The notes beneath the pieces are model-generated. The model ran no database searches and was not told the DNA's origin. It worked only from the letters and a program-made list of their open reading frames with translations. Shown here piece by piece: positions 40,498-51,687 of a stretch of DNA of 64,000 bases (positions are counted from its first letter, which is position 1; the number at the start of each line of letters is the position of its first letter). Made by a program: the position numbers and the translations under genes. Source of the stretch: Geomonas subterranea (lineage in GTDB: Bacteria; Desulfobacterota; Desulfuromonadia; Geobacterales; Geobacteraceae); contig NZ_CP077683.1 of assembly GCF_019063845.1 (NCBI RefSeq), forward strand, positions 310,001-374,000, given 5' to 3'.

Positions 40498-42501
40498 ATG
40501 AAAAAGAGGATCGCCGCTTTAACCGTAGCACTGTCACTATCGATGTTCGGCGCGGCCGCCGTGTGCGCCCAGGCGCCCGCCAGCGCCGCCGCACCTCAGG
40601 CTGCCACCGCCGCCGCTCCTCAGGCCACCGCTCCAGCCACCGCCGCACCTGCCCAGGCCGCGGCTCCCTCGGCTAACGCCGCCGCCAAGGCCGTGGCCGC
40701 GCCGGCCAAGGGGGGCGCGGCACCGGCCAAAATCACCCCCAACCGCGGCATCACCATCGGCATGTTCGCGCTCATCATCGCGGTCACCATGGGCGTGGTG
40801 GTCTGGGCGGCCAAGAAAACGCAGACCGCGTCGGACTTCTACACCGCCGGCGGGGGGATAACCGGCTTCCAGAACGGCTGGGCCATCGCCGGCGACTACA
40901 TGTCCGCCGCCTCGTTCCTGGGGATGTCCGGCCTCATCTCGCTCTACGGCATCGACGGCTTCATGTACGCGGTGGGACCGATGTTCTCCTTCATCGCCAT
41001 CCTCCTGGTCATCGCCGAGCCCTGCCGCAACGCCGGCAAGTACACATTAGGCGACATCCTCTGCTTCAGGAGTTCGCCCAAGGTGGTGCGCGGCGTCGCC
41101 GCGCTGTCGACCGTGACCGTCTCCATCTTCTACCTGATCGCCCAGATGGTGGGTGCGGGCAAACTGATGCAGATGCTGCTGAACATCCCGTACCGCGTCT
41201 CCGTCATCGGCGTCGGCGCGCTGATGGTGGCCTACGTGGTCTTCGGCGGCATGAAGGCGACCACATGGGTGCAGATCATCAAGGCCTCGCTGCTGATGGG
41301 CGCAACCACCGTCCTGTGCCTGCTGGTCGCCATCAAGGCGGGCTTCAACCCGGTCCGCTTCTTCACCGACGTGGTCAGTAACGGCGCCATCCAGGAGCAC
41401 GTGCGGATGAACGTGTTGAAGGACGTGATCGCCAAACCCGGGGTCGACTACGGCCAGCGGTTCCTGGAGCCGGGCCTCTTCCTGAAGAACCCCCTGGACC
41501 AGATCTCCCTGGGCCTCGCCTGGGCGCTGGGCGCCGCCGGGCTCCCCCACATCCTGATGCGCTTTTTCACCGTCCCCAGCGCGAAGGATGCCAGGAAGTC
41601 CATCATCGTGGCCCTGTTCCTCAATTCCAGCTTCTTCTTCATGATCAGCGTGATCGGCTTCGGCGCCGCGCTCTACCTCACCCCGCAGGCGATCTCCGCC
41701 GTGGACAAGGGGGGGAACATGGCGACCCTGCTTCTCGCCCAGCACATGGGCGGCGGCGCGGGGAGCCTCGGCGGCGACATCTTCCTCGCCTTCATCTGCG
41801 CGGTCGCCTTCGCCACCATCCTCGCCGTGGTCTCCGGCCTGGTGCTCGCCGCCTCCGCGGCCATCGCCCACGACGTCTACGTCAACATCATCAAGGACGG
41901 CAAGGCGGATCAGCAACTGCAGGTGAAGGTGGCCCGCATCACCTCGCTGTTCGTGGGGAGCTCGGCCATCGTGATGGGTCTCATGGCGGAGAAGGAGAAC
42001 GTGGTGGCCCTGGTGGCGCTGGCCTTCGCGGTCGCCGCTTCCGGCAACTTCCCGGTCATCATGTTGTCCCTGTTCTGGCGCAAGTTCAACACGGCGGGGA
42101 TCGTTTCCGGCCTGGTGGTAGGCACCATCTCCGCCCTGACACTGGTCATGGTCTCGCCGGTAATGACCTATCCGAAAAAGATCGCTGCCGACGCCAAGAA
42201 GGTGGTGGAAACCCTTGAGAAGAAGCAGGCCGGCGGCGCGGTGCTGGCCGAGAAGGAAGTGCAGGCCCTGGAGAAATCGCGGACGGAGTACGTGAAGAAC
42301 AAGGACGGCAAGTCCATGGTCGGCCTGGACGCCCCGATCTTCCCGCTCAAGAACCCGGGTATCGTCTCGGTCCCGCTCGGCTTCCTGGCCGCCGTCTTTG
42401 GCTGTCTCCTGTTCCGGGAGCGCCGTGCCGAGGAGATGTTCGACGAGATCGACGTGCGCCAGAATACCGGCATCGGCATCACCAGCGCCGCCGATCATTA
42501 G
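40498..42501 (+). CDS. Sodium:solute symporter, acetate/short-chain acid permease (ActP-like)
   Basis: 667 aa. The core is an SSS-family symporter (DFYTAGGGITGFQNGWAIAG, GDYMSAASFLGMSGLI, AAGLPHILMRFFTVP, NFPVIMLSLFW) typical of acetate/monocarboxylate uptake. Two oddities are present. A cleavable-looking signal (MKKRIAALTVALSLSMFGAA) is followed by about 55 residues of Ala/Pro/Gln. A roughly 45-residue charged coiled segment (KKVVETLEKKQAGGAV, VQALEKSRTEY) lies between the last two helices. It lies next to the (iso)butyrate island and could feed it. Confidence 0.88.
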   Translation: MKKRIAALTVALSLSMFGAAAVCAQAPASAAAPQAATAAAPQATAPATAAPAQAAAPSANAAAKAVAAPAKGGAAPAKITPNRGITIGMFALIIAVTMGVVVWAAKKTQTASDFYTAGGGITGFQNGWAIAGDYMSAASFLGMSGLISLYGIDGFMYAVGPMFSFIAILLVIAEPCRNAGKYTLGDILCFRSSPKVVRGVAALSTVTVSIFYLIAQMVGAGKLMQMLLNIPYRVSVIGVGALMVAYVVFGGMKATTWVQIIKASLLMGATTVLCLLVAIKAGFNPVRFFTDVVSNGAIQEHVRMNVLKDVIAKPGVDYGQRFLEPGLFLKNPLDQISLGLAWALGAAGLPHILMRFFTVPSAKDARKSIIVALFLNSSFFFMISVIGFGAALYLTPQAISAVDKGGNMATLLLAQHMGGGAGSLGGDIFLAFICAVAFATILAVVSGLVLAASAAIAHDVYVNIIKDGKADQQLQVKVARITSLFVGSSAIVMGLMAEKENVVALVALAFAVAASGNFPVIMLSLFWRKFNTAGIVSGLVVGTISALTLVMVSPVMTYPKKIAADAKKVVETLEKKQAGGAVLAEKEVQALEKSRTEYVKNKDGKSMVGLDAPIFPLKNPGIVSVPLGFLAAVFGCLLFRERRAEEMFDEIDVRQNTGIGITSAADH

Positions 42502-42504
42502 CCG

Positions 42505-42650
42505 TTTGCCAAACCTGCCCCCCTCCCGGCCTCCCCCTCCCGGTGGAGGGGGCGTCCACCAAAGCGTTCCCTCCCTCTTCCAAGGGGAGGGGGCGTCCAC
42601 CACAGCGTTCCCTCCCCGGAGGGGGAGGGACAGGGAGGGGGAAGGATTCG
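42505..42650. repeat. CCCTCCCC/GGGGAGGG palindromic block
   Basis: Three alternating blocks of CCCTCCC and GGAGGGGG with two copies of GGGCGTCCACCA. This is the second intergenic repeat family of the window; related blocks lie at about 46625-46665, 51522-51640, 52833-52872, 55850-55875, 56883-56998 and 60360-60390. Confidence 0.6.
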
Positions 42651-42719
42651 CTTGCATGCGACCTGTGTAATGGAACCGCCGCGACTGGCGCCGAGCAAAC
42701 TCATCAAGGAGGTGCAACC

Positions 42720-43298
42720 GTGACACACGTTAACAACCTGCAGGAGATCGCGGCCGTTTCGCAGCCGGCGGGGGACGAGGGGATCCAACTCCTCTACTCG
42801 CTCAGCAAGGAGGAGCTGGTGAGGATCATCGTCGACGACGCCAAGAACTGGCTCGCCCATGACGGGGTCTGGTTCCAGTCGCTGGAGCAAAAATACGGCA
42901 TGGACGTCGCGGTGGACATCGACACCGACGCCTGGCGGCTCTTCACGGTCATCGAGGCCAAGCGGATCATGGAGCGGCTCTCCATTAAGCCCGGCGGCGG
43001 CATCCCGGCCCTGGTGGAGTGCCTGAAGCACCGCTTCTACGCCCGGCTCAACCTCCAGGAATCCGTCGAGGTGAGCGAGACCCGGGCCGTGTTCCGGATG
43101 CTCGACTGCCGGGTGCAATCCGCCCGAAAGCGCAAGGGGCTCCCGGACCATCCATGCAAGTCGGTGGGAATCGTCGAATACTCCGAGTTCGCCCGGACCA
43201 TCGACCCCCGCATCGTAACCCGCTGCCTCGCCTGCCCTCCAGATCCGCACCCCGAAGAATTCTGGTGCGCCTGGGAGTTCACCTTGAAAGCCGATTAG
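42720..43298 (+). CDS. DUF6125-like protein
   Basis: 192 aa with a GTG start and a strong ribosome site (AAGGAGGTG). [20 protein letters not shown] and [14 protein letters not shown] are followed by a Cys-containing second half ([46 protein letters not shown]) in which four or five Cys could bind a cluster or metal. The family assignment is from memory. It lies 31 bp upstream of icmF and probably in its operon. Confidence 0.65.
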   Translation: MTHVNNLQEIAAVSQPAGDEGIQLLYSLSKEELVRIIVDDAKNWLAHDGVWFQSLEQKYGMDVAVDIDTDAWRLFTVIEAKRIMERLSIKPGGGIPALVECLKHRFYARLNLQESVEVSETRAVFRMLDCRVQSARKRKGLPDHPCKSVGIVEYSEFARTIDPRIVTRCLACPPDPHPEEFWCAWEFTLKAD

Positions 43299-43329
43299 CA
43301 GTACAGACCACCTCGCAAGGAGAAACGAC

Positions 43330-46300
43330 ATGCACATAGCCGCTGCGGAGCCTTATCGCTCCAGACACAAGATCCGTTTCGTCACGGCGACCAGTCTCTT
43401 CGACGGGCACGATGCCGCCACCAACATCATCAGGCGGATGCTCCAGTCCTCGGGCGCGGAGGTGATCCACCTGGGACACAACCGCTCCGTGGACGCCATC
43501 GTCACCGCCGCCATCCAGGAGGACGCACAGGGGATCGCGGTGAGCTGCTACCAGGGGGGGCATGTCCCGTTCTTCAAGTACATCTGCGACCTGCTCCGGG
43601 AGCGCGGCGCCGACCACATCAGGGTGTTCGGGGGGGGGGGCGGGGTCATCGTCCCGGAGGAGATCCGCGAGATCGAGGAGTACGGCGTCAGCAAGATCTT
43701 CTCCCCCGAGGACGGCAGGCGCATGGGGCTGCAGGGGATGATCAACCACATGATGGCGCTGTGCGACTTCACGCCTGAGCGCGACACGGAGCGGGAGATC
43801 GAGCGGCTCAAGGAGCGGGATATCCGCGCCGTCAACACGCTGATCACCCTGGCCGAGCAGGCGGTCCACGACCAGAACGAAGGGTACGGGGCGGTTCGGA
43901 ACCGGATCAGGAGCATGGCTCGCGACGTACCGGTGGTCGGGATCACGGGGACCGGCGGGGCGGGGAAAAGCTCGCTCACCGACGAACTGGTGCGCCGCTT
44001 TGTCAGGGACTTCCCGGAGAAGAGCGTGGCGATCCTGGCGGTGGACCCCTCGCGGCAGCGCACCGGCGGCGCGCTCCTGGGCGACCGGATCAGGATGAAT
44101 TCCATCAACAGCGACCGGATCTACATGCGCTCCCTGGCCACCCGCGATTCCCGTTCGGAGCTCTCGGCGGCGATACGGGATGCCCTTGACGTCGTGCGCG
44201 CCTCGGGCTTCGACCTGGTCATCGTGGAGACCTCCGGGATCGGGCAGGGGGATGCGGGGGTGGTCGAAATTTGCGATGTGTCGCTCTACGTCATGACCTG
44301 CGAGTTCGGAGCACCGACCCAGCTCGAGAAGATCGACATGCTGGACTTCGCCGACCTGGTGGCGCTCAACAAGTTCGAGCGCAAGGGGGCCGAGGACGCG
44401 CTGCGCAACGTGCGCAAGCAGTACCGCCGCAACCGGAACCTCTTCGAGATCCCCGATGCTGAACTCCCGGTCTACGGCACCATCGCCTCGCAGTTCAACG
44501 ACCCCGGCACCAACGTGCTGTACCGTGCCCTCTTGGACCGGGTCAACGAGAAGAAGGAGAGCGGATGGCAGTCGCGCCTGCAGATCGCCGAGCGAGAGAG
44601 CCTGAAGCAGTACATCATCCCGCCGGACCGGGTGCACTACCTGGGCGAGATCGTCCAGGCCGTGCGCGGCTACCGCAAGGGAGTGGAGGAGCAGGCGGCC
44701 GTGGCGCGGACCCTGTTTCAGCTCTCCGGGGCCAGGAGGGAGGTGAAGGGCGAGGGGACCATCGCCGAACTGGAGCAACTGATCGGTTCTTTCTCCGCCA
44801 GGCTGCAGGAAGAGCCGCGCCGCATCATCGACGGCTGGAAGGGGCTCAAGGAGTGCTACCGCCAGGACGCCCAGGTGACCAAGGTACGCGACAAGGAGAT
44901 CCGCACCGAACTCTACACCACGTCCCTCTCCGGGACGAAGATCCCCAAGGTCTGTCTCCCGGACTACGAGGACTGGGGGGAGATCGTCAAGTGGTCCATG
45001 AAGGAGAACCTCCCCGGCTTCTTCCCATTCACGGCTGGCGTCTTCCCCTTCAAGCGCGCGGAGGAGGATCCCAAGCGTCAGTTCGCCGGGGAGGGGACCC
45101 CGGAGCGGACCAACAGGCGCTTCCATTACCTGTGCCAGGACGATGGCGCCAAGCGCCTTTCCACCGCCTTCGACAGCGTCACCCTCTACGGCGAGGACCC
45201 GGATTACCCCCCCGACATCTACGGCAAGGTGGGGGAGAGCGGGGTTTCCATCTGCACCGTCGAGGACATGGAGAAGCTCTACGCCGGCTTCGACCTCTGC
45301 GCCCCCTCGACCAGCGTTTCCATCACCATCAATGGGCCGGCGCCGATCATGCTCGCCTTCTTCTTCAACGCGGCCATCAGGCAGCAGCTGGAGCAGTTCA
45401 AAAACGCGCATGGGCGCGAGCCGTCGCCGGCGGAGTACGCTGAGCTGAAAGCCCGCACCCTGCAGACCGTGCGCGGCACCGTCCAGGCCGACATCCTCAA
45501 GGAGGACCAGGGGCAGAACACCTGCATCTTCTCCACGGAATTCGCGCTCAGGATGATGGGGGACATCCAGCAGTACTTCATCGAGCAGCAGGTGCGTAAC
45601 TACTACTCGGTCTCCATCAGCGGCTACCACATCGCAGAGGCCGGGGCGAACCCGATCTCGCAGCTCGCTTTCACCCTGTCCAACGGCTTCACCTACGTCG
45701 AGTACTACCTCTCGCGCGGCATGAAGATCGACGATTTCGCCCCGAACCTCTCCTACTTCTTCAGTAACGGCCTCGACCCGGAGTACACGGTGATCGGCCG
45801 GGTGGCGCGGCGCATCTGGGCGGTGGTGATGCGGGAGAAGTACGGCGCCAACGACCGCAGCCAGAAGCTCAAGTACCACATCCAGACCAGCGGCCGTTCC
45901 CTGCACGCCCAGGAGATGGATTTCAACGACATCCGCACCACGCTGCAGGCCCTGATGGCCCTCTACGACAACTGCAACTCGCTGCACACCAACGCCTACG
46001 ACGAGGCGGTCACCACCCCCTCCGAGGAGTCGGTGCGCCGGGCCATGGCGGTGCAGATGATCATCACCAAGGAACTCGGGCTCGCCAGGAACGAGAATCC
46101 CCTCCAAGGCGCCTTCATCATCGATGAACTCACCGACCTGGTGGAGGAGGCGGTCCTCGCAGAATTCGAGAGAATAGACCAGCGCGGCGGCGTGCTGGGC
46201 GCCATGGAAACCCAGTACCAGCGCAGCAAGATCCAGGATGAGTCCATGCTCTACGAGGCGCGGAAGCATTCCGGCGAACTCCCCATCATCGGCGTCAACA

Positions 46301-46578
46301 CCTTCCTGAACCCGCACGCGGGCGAAGAGGGATACCAGATCCCCGGGGAGTTGGCCCGCGCCACCGTGGAGGAGAAGGAGCAGCAGATCAGGAACCTGCG
46401 TGCCTTCCAGGAGCGCCACAAGGATGAGGCGCCCCTCGCCCTGAAGCGGCTCCAGGAAACCGCGGTGGCGGGCGGCAACATCTTCGCCGAGCTGATGGAA
46501 ACGGTGCGGTGCGCATCGCTGGGGCAGATCACCCGGGCGCTCTACGAGGTAGGCGGCGAGTACCGACGCAACATGTAG
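43330..46578 (+). CDS. icmF: Fused isobutyryl-CoA mutase (B12-dependent)
   Basis: 1082 aa. Interconverts isobutyryl-CoA and n-butyryl-CoA with adenosylcobalamin. Domain order: B12-binding (about 15-145, [17 protein letters not shown]), MeaB-like GTPase chaperone (about 195-430, P-loop [12 protein letters not shown]), linker, then the mutase TIM barrel (about 510-1080, [45 protein letters not shown]). This order and length are diagnostic of IcmF rather than methylmalonyl-CoA mutase. The B12 motif reads DGHDAA, the variant seen in IcmF. AGGAG precedes ATG 43330. It may also accept related branched acyl-CoAs. Confidence 0.93.
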   Translation: MHIAAAEPYRSRHKIRFVTATSLFDGHDAATNIIRRMLQSSGAEVIHLGHNRSVDAIVTAAIQEDAQGIAVSCYQGGHVPFFKYICDLLRERGADHIRVFGGGGGVIVPEEIREIEEYGVSKIFSPEDGRRMGLQGMINHMMALCDFTPERDTEREIERLKERDIRAVNTLITLAEQAVHDQNEGYGAVRNRIRSMARDVPVVGITGTGGAGKSSLTDELVRRFVRDFPEKSVAILAVDPSRQRTGGALLGDRIRMNSINSDRIYMRSLATRDSRSELSAAIRDALDVVRASGFDLVIVETSGIGQGDAGVVEICDVSLYVMTCEFGAPTQLEKIDMLDFADLVALNKFERKGAEDALRNVRKQYRRNRNLFEIPDAELPVYGTIASQFNDPGTNVLYRALLDRVNEKKESGWQSRLQIAERESLKQYIIPPDRVHYLGEIVQAVRGYRKGVEEQAAVARTLFQLSGARREVKGEGTIAELEQLIGSFSARLQEEPRRIIDGWKGLKECYRQDAQVTKVRDKEIRTELYTTSLSGTKIPKVCLPDYEDWGEIVKWSMKENLPGFFPFTAGVFPFKRAEEDPKRQFAGEGTPERTNRRFHYLCQDDGAKRLSTAFDSVTLYGEDPDYPPDIYGKVGESGVSICTVEDMEKLYAGFDLCAPSTSVSITINGPAPIMLAFFFNAAIRQQLEQFKNAHGREPSPAEYAELKARTLQTVRGTVQADILKEDQGQNTCIFSTEFALRMMGDIQQYFIEQQVRNYYSVSISGYHIAEAGANPISQLAFTLSNGFTYVEYYLSRGMKIDDFAPNLSYFFSNGLDPEYTVIGRVARRIWAVVMREKYGANDRSQKLKYHIQTSGRSLHAQEMDFNDIRTTLQALMALYDNCNSLHTNAYDEAVTTPSEESVRRAMAVQMIITKELGLARNENPLQGAFIIDELTDLVEEAVLAEFERIDQRGGVLGAMETQYQRSKIQDESMLYEARKHSGELPIIGVNTFLNPHAGEEGYQIPGELARATVEEKEQQIRNLRAFQERHKDEAPLALKRLQETAVAGGNIFAELMETVRCASLGQITRALYEVGGEYRRNM

Positions 46579-46693
46579 CCAGGCGCAGCTGGTCCATACC
46601 GCCGGGACCCGACAAGAGTGCCGCCCCGCGTCCCCTCCCCGGAGGGGGAGGGACAGGGAGGGGGCTTTGCGCTGCAGACGACGAGGAGGATTC

Positions 46694-47227
46694 ATGGATG
46701 TGTTCCAAGCGATAAACGACAGAAGAAGCATCAGGAAGTATCAAGACACCCCGGTCGAGTGGGACAAGGTGAGCCAGGTGCTCGATGCTGGGCGGCTGGC
46801 ACCTTCCTGGAAGAACATGCAGTGCTGGCGCTTCCTGGTCCTGTCCGCCGCCGGTAAGCGGAACGCGCTTTTGGACGCCTTCCCCGATGACAACCCGGGC
46901 AAGAAGGCACTGGCACAGGCGCCGGTGACCATCGTGGTCTGTGCCGACCCGGTCCAGTCCGGTGTCGAGAACGGCATCGAGTACTATGTCGCCGACACCG
47001 CCATCGCCTTCGAGCACATCTGCCTTGCGGCCCACGGGCTGGGGCTCGGCACCTGCTGGATGGGGCTCTTCGACGAACCGACCCTGAAGGAGTCGCTGGG
47101 CATTCCGGCAGGGATACGGGTGGTCGGGGTGACGCCCTTGGGCTACCCGGATCAGGAACCCAAGGCGCGGCCGCGCAAGGAGCTGGCGGAGATCGCCTAT
47201 CACAACGACTGGGGGAAGGCATGCTGA
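46694..47227 (+). CDS. Nitroreductase-family flavoprotein
   Basis: 177 aa, GAGGAGG ribosome site. FMN-binding NDRRSIRKYQDTPVEW, the GRLAPSWKNMQCW segment and GLGLGTCWMG fit the nitroreductase superfamily. The physiological substrate is unknown. Its last bases overlap the next gene by 7 bp, so the two are coupled. It follows icmF after a palindromic repeat block. Confidence 0.85.
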   Translation: MDVFQAINDRRSIRKYQDTPVEWDKVSQVLDAGRLAPSWKNMQCWRFLVLSAAGKRNALLDAFPDDNPGKKALAQAPVTIVVCADPVQSGVENGIEYYVADTAIAFEHICLAAHGLGLGTCWMGLFDEPTLKESLGIPAGIRVVGVTPLGYPDQEPKARPRKELAEIAYHNDWGKAC

Positions 47228-48387
47228 CCAGGACCGAATCGGAGCAAAGGATAGCCAGGCTGCAGGAAGGGCTGAAGGAGAAAGGGGTGGATGCCGCCCT
47301 CTTTATCTATCCTATTGATATCTATTATTTTTCCGGCACGCGCCAGAATTCGGTGCTCTTCGTTCCCGCCGAAGGAAAGCCGCGCCTGATGGTGCGCAAG
47401 AGCTACTTCCGCGCCCAAGGGGAGAGCGTCATCGACGATACGCGCCCCTTTCCTTCCAGCAAGGAGTTCCCCTCCCTGTTTCCGCCCCAGGTGAAGCGGA
47501 TCGGCTTCACCTTCGACGTGGCGCCGGTGCAGCAATACCAGTACTACGCCAGGCTCCTGCCCGGGGTGGAGTTCGTCGACATCTCCTCCCTGAACCGGGA
47601 GCTGCGCAGCGTGAAGTCGAAACTGGAACTGGAGCGGATGCGCGAAAGCGGGGCGCGGCTTTGCGGCGTGTTCAAAGAAATCCCCGGTTTCCTGAAGGAG
47701 GGGATGCGCGAGCTCGACCTCGCCGCCGAGTTCGAATACCGGCTGAGGAAGGCGGGGGGCGAAGGGTACGTCCGGATGCGCGCCTACAACCAGGAGCTGT
47801 TCCAGGGGCTCGCTGTCAGCTCCAGCGCCAGCAATCCCGGTTTCTTCGACGGCGCGGTCACCGGCCGGGGGCTCTCCAACGCCTCTCCCCACGGCGCCTC
47901 GACCGACACCATCCAGGCGAACGTGCCGGTGCTGGTGGACTACACCGGGGTCTTCAACGGCTACATCGTCGACATGACCCGCATGTTCGTGGTGGGGAGA
48001 CTGGAGCCCGAGCTGGAGCGCGCCTTCGCCACCTCGCTGCAGATCCAGCAGCACCTGGCCGAGAACCTGAAGCCCGGCGCGGTGTGCGAGGAGCTTTTCG
48101 CCCAGGCCGCCGAGATTGCCGGGAGCGCTGGGCTGGCGCGCAACTTCATGGGCGCGCCCGGCGAGAATGCCAAGTTCGTGGGGCATGGCGTGGGGCTCGA
48201 GCTGGACGAGTTCCCGGTTCTGGCACAGGGGTTCAGGTCGCCGCTGCAGGAGGGGCAGACCGTCGCCATCGAGCCCAAGTTCGTTCTTCCCGGTCTCGGC
48301 GCGGTCGGAATTGAAAATACGTTTGCCGTGGCCCTGGACGGCGGGGTGAAGCTGACCGATCTGGCGGACAATATCGTCTGTGTGTAA
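47221..48387 (+). CDS. M24-family Xaa-Pro aminopeptidase-like protein
   Basis: 388 aa. An N-terminal creatinase-like domain (YPIDIYYFSGTRQN) and a C-terminal pita-bread domain with the five metal ligands visible: Asp in LVDYTG, Asp in IVDMTR, His in GHGVGLELDE, Glu in AIEPKF and Glu in GIENTF. Likely a dinuclear-metal aminopeptidase acting on Xaa-Pro peptides in the cytoplasm. No signal peptide. Ends the nitroreductase transcript, with a terminator downstream. Confidence 0.88.
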   Translation: MLTRTESEQRIARLQEGLKEKGVDAALFIYPIDIYYFSGTRQNSVLFVPAEGKPRLMVRKSYFRAQGESVIDDTRPFPSSKEFPSLFPPQVKRIGFTFDVAPVQQYQYYARLLPGVEFVDISSLNRELRSVKSKLELERMRESGARLCGVFKEIPGFLKEGMRELDLAAEFEYRLRKAGGEGYVRMRAYNQELFQGLAVSSSASNPGFFDGAVTGRGLSNASPHGASTDTIQANVPVLVDYTGVFNGYIVDMTRMFVVGRLEPELERAFATSLQIQQHLAENLKPGAVCEELFAQAAEIAGSAGLARNFMGAPGENAKFVGHGVGLELDEFPVLAQGFRSPLQEGQTVAIEPKFVLPGLGAVGIENTFAVALDGGVKLTDLADNIVCV

Positions 48388-48415
48388 ACACGAAAAACAA
48401 TTTTTGTTTTAATGT

Positions 48416-48443
48416 GGGGCTCGTGAAAACGAGCCCCTTTTTT
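48416..48443 (+). terminator. Terminator after the M24 peptidase
   Basis: GGGGCTCG-TGAAAA-CGAGCCCC followed by TTTTTT. It separates the peptidase from the independently promoted thiolase operon. Confidence 0.9.
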
Positions 48444-48579
48444 GCGGCATCAGCTTGTTAAGCTAGCGCTATTAAGGTGTTACCGGTTGTAGTGTCCTGT
48501 CTGTTCCGCGTCCCGCTGCGGTAGATCCATTACTGTGTTAAAATTATTTCGCTTGTTTATAATCATGTTATACTTTTGC

Positions 48580-48608
48580 TTGACTTTAACGTAAACGACA
48601 GATAAAGT
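48580..48608 (+). promoter_or_regulatory. Operator-promoter of the thiolase operon (MerR site copy 2)
   Basis: TTGACT, 17-bp spacer containing TTAACGTAAACG, TAAAGT, ending 35 bp before the thiolase start codon. The 25 bp from 48580 match 38466-38490 with three substitutions, far above what shared promoter elements would give, and include the ACGTAAA half of the palindrome before the MerR gene. Confidence 0.7.
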
Positions 48609-48642
48609 TCTACACAACACAAACAACCGCGGGAGGGAAACC

Positions 48643-49818
48643 ATGCAAGACGTCTTCGTTGTGGAATCACTGAGAACCCCATTTGGCTCCTTTGGCGGCT
48701 CCCTCTCAGAGGTGGAGGCGCCCGTATTGGGGGGCAGCGTGATAAAGGCGCTCCTGGAGCGAGCCGACCTCAACCCGGCCCAGGTCGACGAAGTCATCGC
48801 GGGGCAGGTGCTCGCCGCCGGGGTGGGGCAGGCTCCCGCCCGCCAGGCCATGCGCTACGCGGGCATCCCCGACTCCGCCCACGCGATGACCATCAACAAG
48901 GTGTGTGGCAGCGGTTTGAAGTCGATCATGCTCGGCGCAGGCTCCATCATGCTGGGCGATTCCGAAGTGGTCATCGCCGGGGGGATGGAGAACATGTCGC
49001 TCGCCCCTTTCGTGCTGAAGAAGGCCCGCTACGGCTACCGCATGGGGCACGGTGAGCTCATCGATCTGATGATCTACGATGGCCTGCAGGATCCTTATTC
49101 CGGACGGCACATGGGTGACATTGCCGAGGAAGCCGCTCACCGCCACGCACTCTCCCGCGAGACCCAGGATCAGTTCGCCGTCCGCTCCTACACAAGGGCA
49201 CAGGAGGCGGTCCGGGGCGGCATCTTCAAGGACGAGATCGTGCCGGTGCTGAAAAAGGGGCGCGGCGGAGAGGTGACGGTGGCCGAGGACGAGGAGCCCT
49301 TCAAGGTCGACTTCGGCAAGCTCCCCACCCTGAAGCCGGTCTTCAAAAAGGACGGTACCATCACGGCGGCCAACGCCTCGACCATTAACGACGGCGCGGC
49401 GTTTTCCCTGCTGGCCGGCGCCGACGCGGTGAAGCGCCTGAACCTGAAGCCCCGCGCGCGCATCGTCGCCCACGCCACCTGCAGCCTCCACCCCGAGCGC
49501 TACACCGAGGCCCCGGTAGGCGCCATCGAGGTTGCCTGTGCCAAGGCCGGGTTGAAGACCTCCGACATCGACCTCTTCGAGATAAACGAGGCCTTCGCCA
49601 TTGTCGCCATGATCGCCATCAAGGAGCTCGGCCTGGACCCGGAGAAGGTGAACGTGAACGGCGGCGCCTGCGCCATCGGCCATCCCATCGGCGCCAGCGG
49701 CGGCAGGTTGACCGCGACGCTCGTGCGCGAGCTGCACCGGCGCCAGGCCCGCTACGGGCTCGCCACCCTTTGCATCGGCGGAGGCGAGGCGGTCGCGGTA
49801 GTATTCGAGAGGATCTGA
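48643..49818 (+). CDS. Thiolase (acetyl-CoA C-acetyltransferase type)
   Basis: 391 aa; GGGAGG ribosome site. Final step of beta-oxidation, acetoacetyl-CoA plus CoA to two acetyl-CoA, or a longer 3-ketoacyl-CoA. Nucleophile Cys in NKVCGSGLKS, His in EINEAFAIVA and GHPIGASGG, second Cys in LCIGGGEAVA. Length is normal for the family. First gene after the MerR-type operator; the next four genes follow at short distances. Confidence 0.93.
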   Translation: MQDVFVVESLRTPFGSFGGSLSEVEAPVLGGSVIKALLERADLNPAQVDEVIAGQVLAAGVGQAPARQAMRYAGIPDSAHAMTINKVCGSGLKSIMLGAGSIMLGDSEVVIAGGMENMSLAPFVLKKARYGYRMGHGELIDLMIYDGLQDPYSGRHMGDIAEEAAHRHALSRETQDQFAVRSYTRAQEAVRGGIFKDEIVPVLKKGRGGEVTVAEDEEPFKVDFGKLPTLKPVFKKDGTITAANASTINDGAAFSLLAGADAVKRLNLKPRARIVAHATCSLHPERYTEAPVGAIEVACAKAGLKTSDIDLFEINEAFAIVAMIAIKELGLDPEKVNVNGGACAIGHPIGASGGRLTATLVRELHRRQARYGLATLCIGGGEAVAVVFERI

Positions 49819-49855
49819 CCCGCACTTAGAATCCACGTTTTGATAGGAGGTTGAC

Positions 49856-50707
<852 letters not shown>

Positions 50708-50725
50708 GCCCGGGGAGCGATCATC

Positions 50726-51508
50726 ATGGAAAACCAGAACATCCTTTGCGAGATCGCCGAGGGAGTGGCGACCGTTACGGTGAACCGCCCGGCGAGCCTG
50801 AACGCGCTGAACAGCCAGGTGCTCAAAGAGCTGGAGTGTACCCTCTACAAGCTGGAGCAGGACCCCGCCGTGAGAGTCGTCATCCTCACCGGGGCCGGAG
50901 AAAAGGCGTTCGTCGCCGGCGCCGACATCAAGGAGATGGCGGACATGAGCTCCTTCGAGGGGCACCGTTTCGCCCTCCAGGGGCAGCGGGTCATGCTTTT
51001 CATGGAGAAGATGACTAAACCCGTCATCGCCGCGGTAAATGGATACGCCCTGGGGGGCGGCCTGGAGTTGGCTCTCGCCTGCGACGTCATCTACGCCTCC
51101 GACAACGCCAAGCTCGGCTTCCCCGAGGTCACCCTGGGGATCATCCCCGGCTTCGGCGGCACCCAGAACCTCTCCCGCCTCATCGGCCCCAACCGGGCCA
51201 AGGAGCTGATCTATAGCGGCCGGATGATCAACGCGCAGAAGGCGCTCGCCTGGGGCGTGGTCAACGAGGTCGTCGCGCAGGCGGAACTTGCGGCGAAGGC
51301 CCTGGAGCTGGCGCGGGAGATCGCGAAGAATGGCAGCCTCGGTGTCGGCTACGCCAAGAACGCCATCGTCAACGGCCTCAACATGACCAAGGAGGACGGT
51401 TTCCGCTACGAGAGTTCCCTCTTCGGCGTCCTCTTCGCCACCGAGGATCAGAAAGAAGGGATGGGGGCGTTCGTCGAGAAGCGCAAGGCGCAGTTCCGAG
51501 GCAAATAG
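50726..51508 (+). CDS. Enoyl-CoA hydratase (crotonase)
   Basis: 260 aa. Hydrates crotonyl-CoA to 3-hydroxybutyryl-CoA. The oxyanion-hole segments KAFVAGADIKEM and GYALGGGLELALACD, and the catalytic Glu residues in the latter and in FPEVTLGIIPGFGGTQ, are intact. It lies 18 bp after the dehydrogenase gene. Confidence 0.93.
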   Translation: MENQNILCEIAEGVATVTVNRPASLNALNSQVLKELECTLYKLEQDPAVRVVILTGAGEKAFVAGADIKEMADMSSFEGHRFALQGQRVMLFMEKMTKPVIAAVNGYALGGGLELALACDVIYASDNAKLGFPEVTLGIIPGFGGTQNLSRLIGPNRAKELIYSGRMINAQKALAWGVVNEVVAQAELAAKALELAREIAKNGSLGVGYAKNAIVNGLNMTKEDGFRYESSLFGVLFATEDQKEGMGAFVEKRKAQFRGK

Positions 51509-51521
51509 TGTCCGACGCCAA

Positions 51522-51640
51522 ATCCCTCTCCCTTTGGGAGAGGGTGGCCGGAGGCCGGGTGAGGGCGCTGCTGATTGCAGGGCAATTGCTGGGTCGCGAT
51601 CCCTCACCCCCGCCCCTCTCCCAGAGGGAGAGGGGGAATA
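51522..51640. repeat. CCCTCTCCC/GGGAGAGGG palindromic element
   Basis: CCTCTCCCTTTGGGAGAGG, then GGCCGGAGGCCGGGTGAGGG, a centre, then CCCTCACCC and CCCAGAGGGAGAGG. It is the same composite design as at 56883-56998 (CCCTTCGGGAGAGGG, GGGCGGGTGAGGG, CCCTCACCC, GGGGAGAGGGG). Both copies sit directly before an acyl-CoA dehydrogenase gene. Confidence 0.7.
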
Positions 51641-51687
51641 ACCGTTACGAGTCGTTCTCTAAACAGGTAACCAAAAGGGAGGATGCG

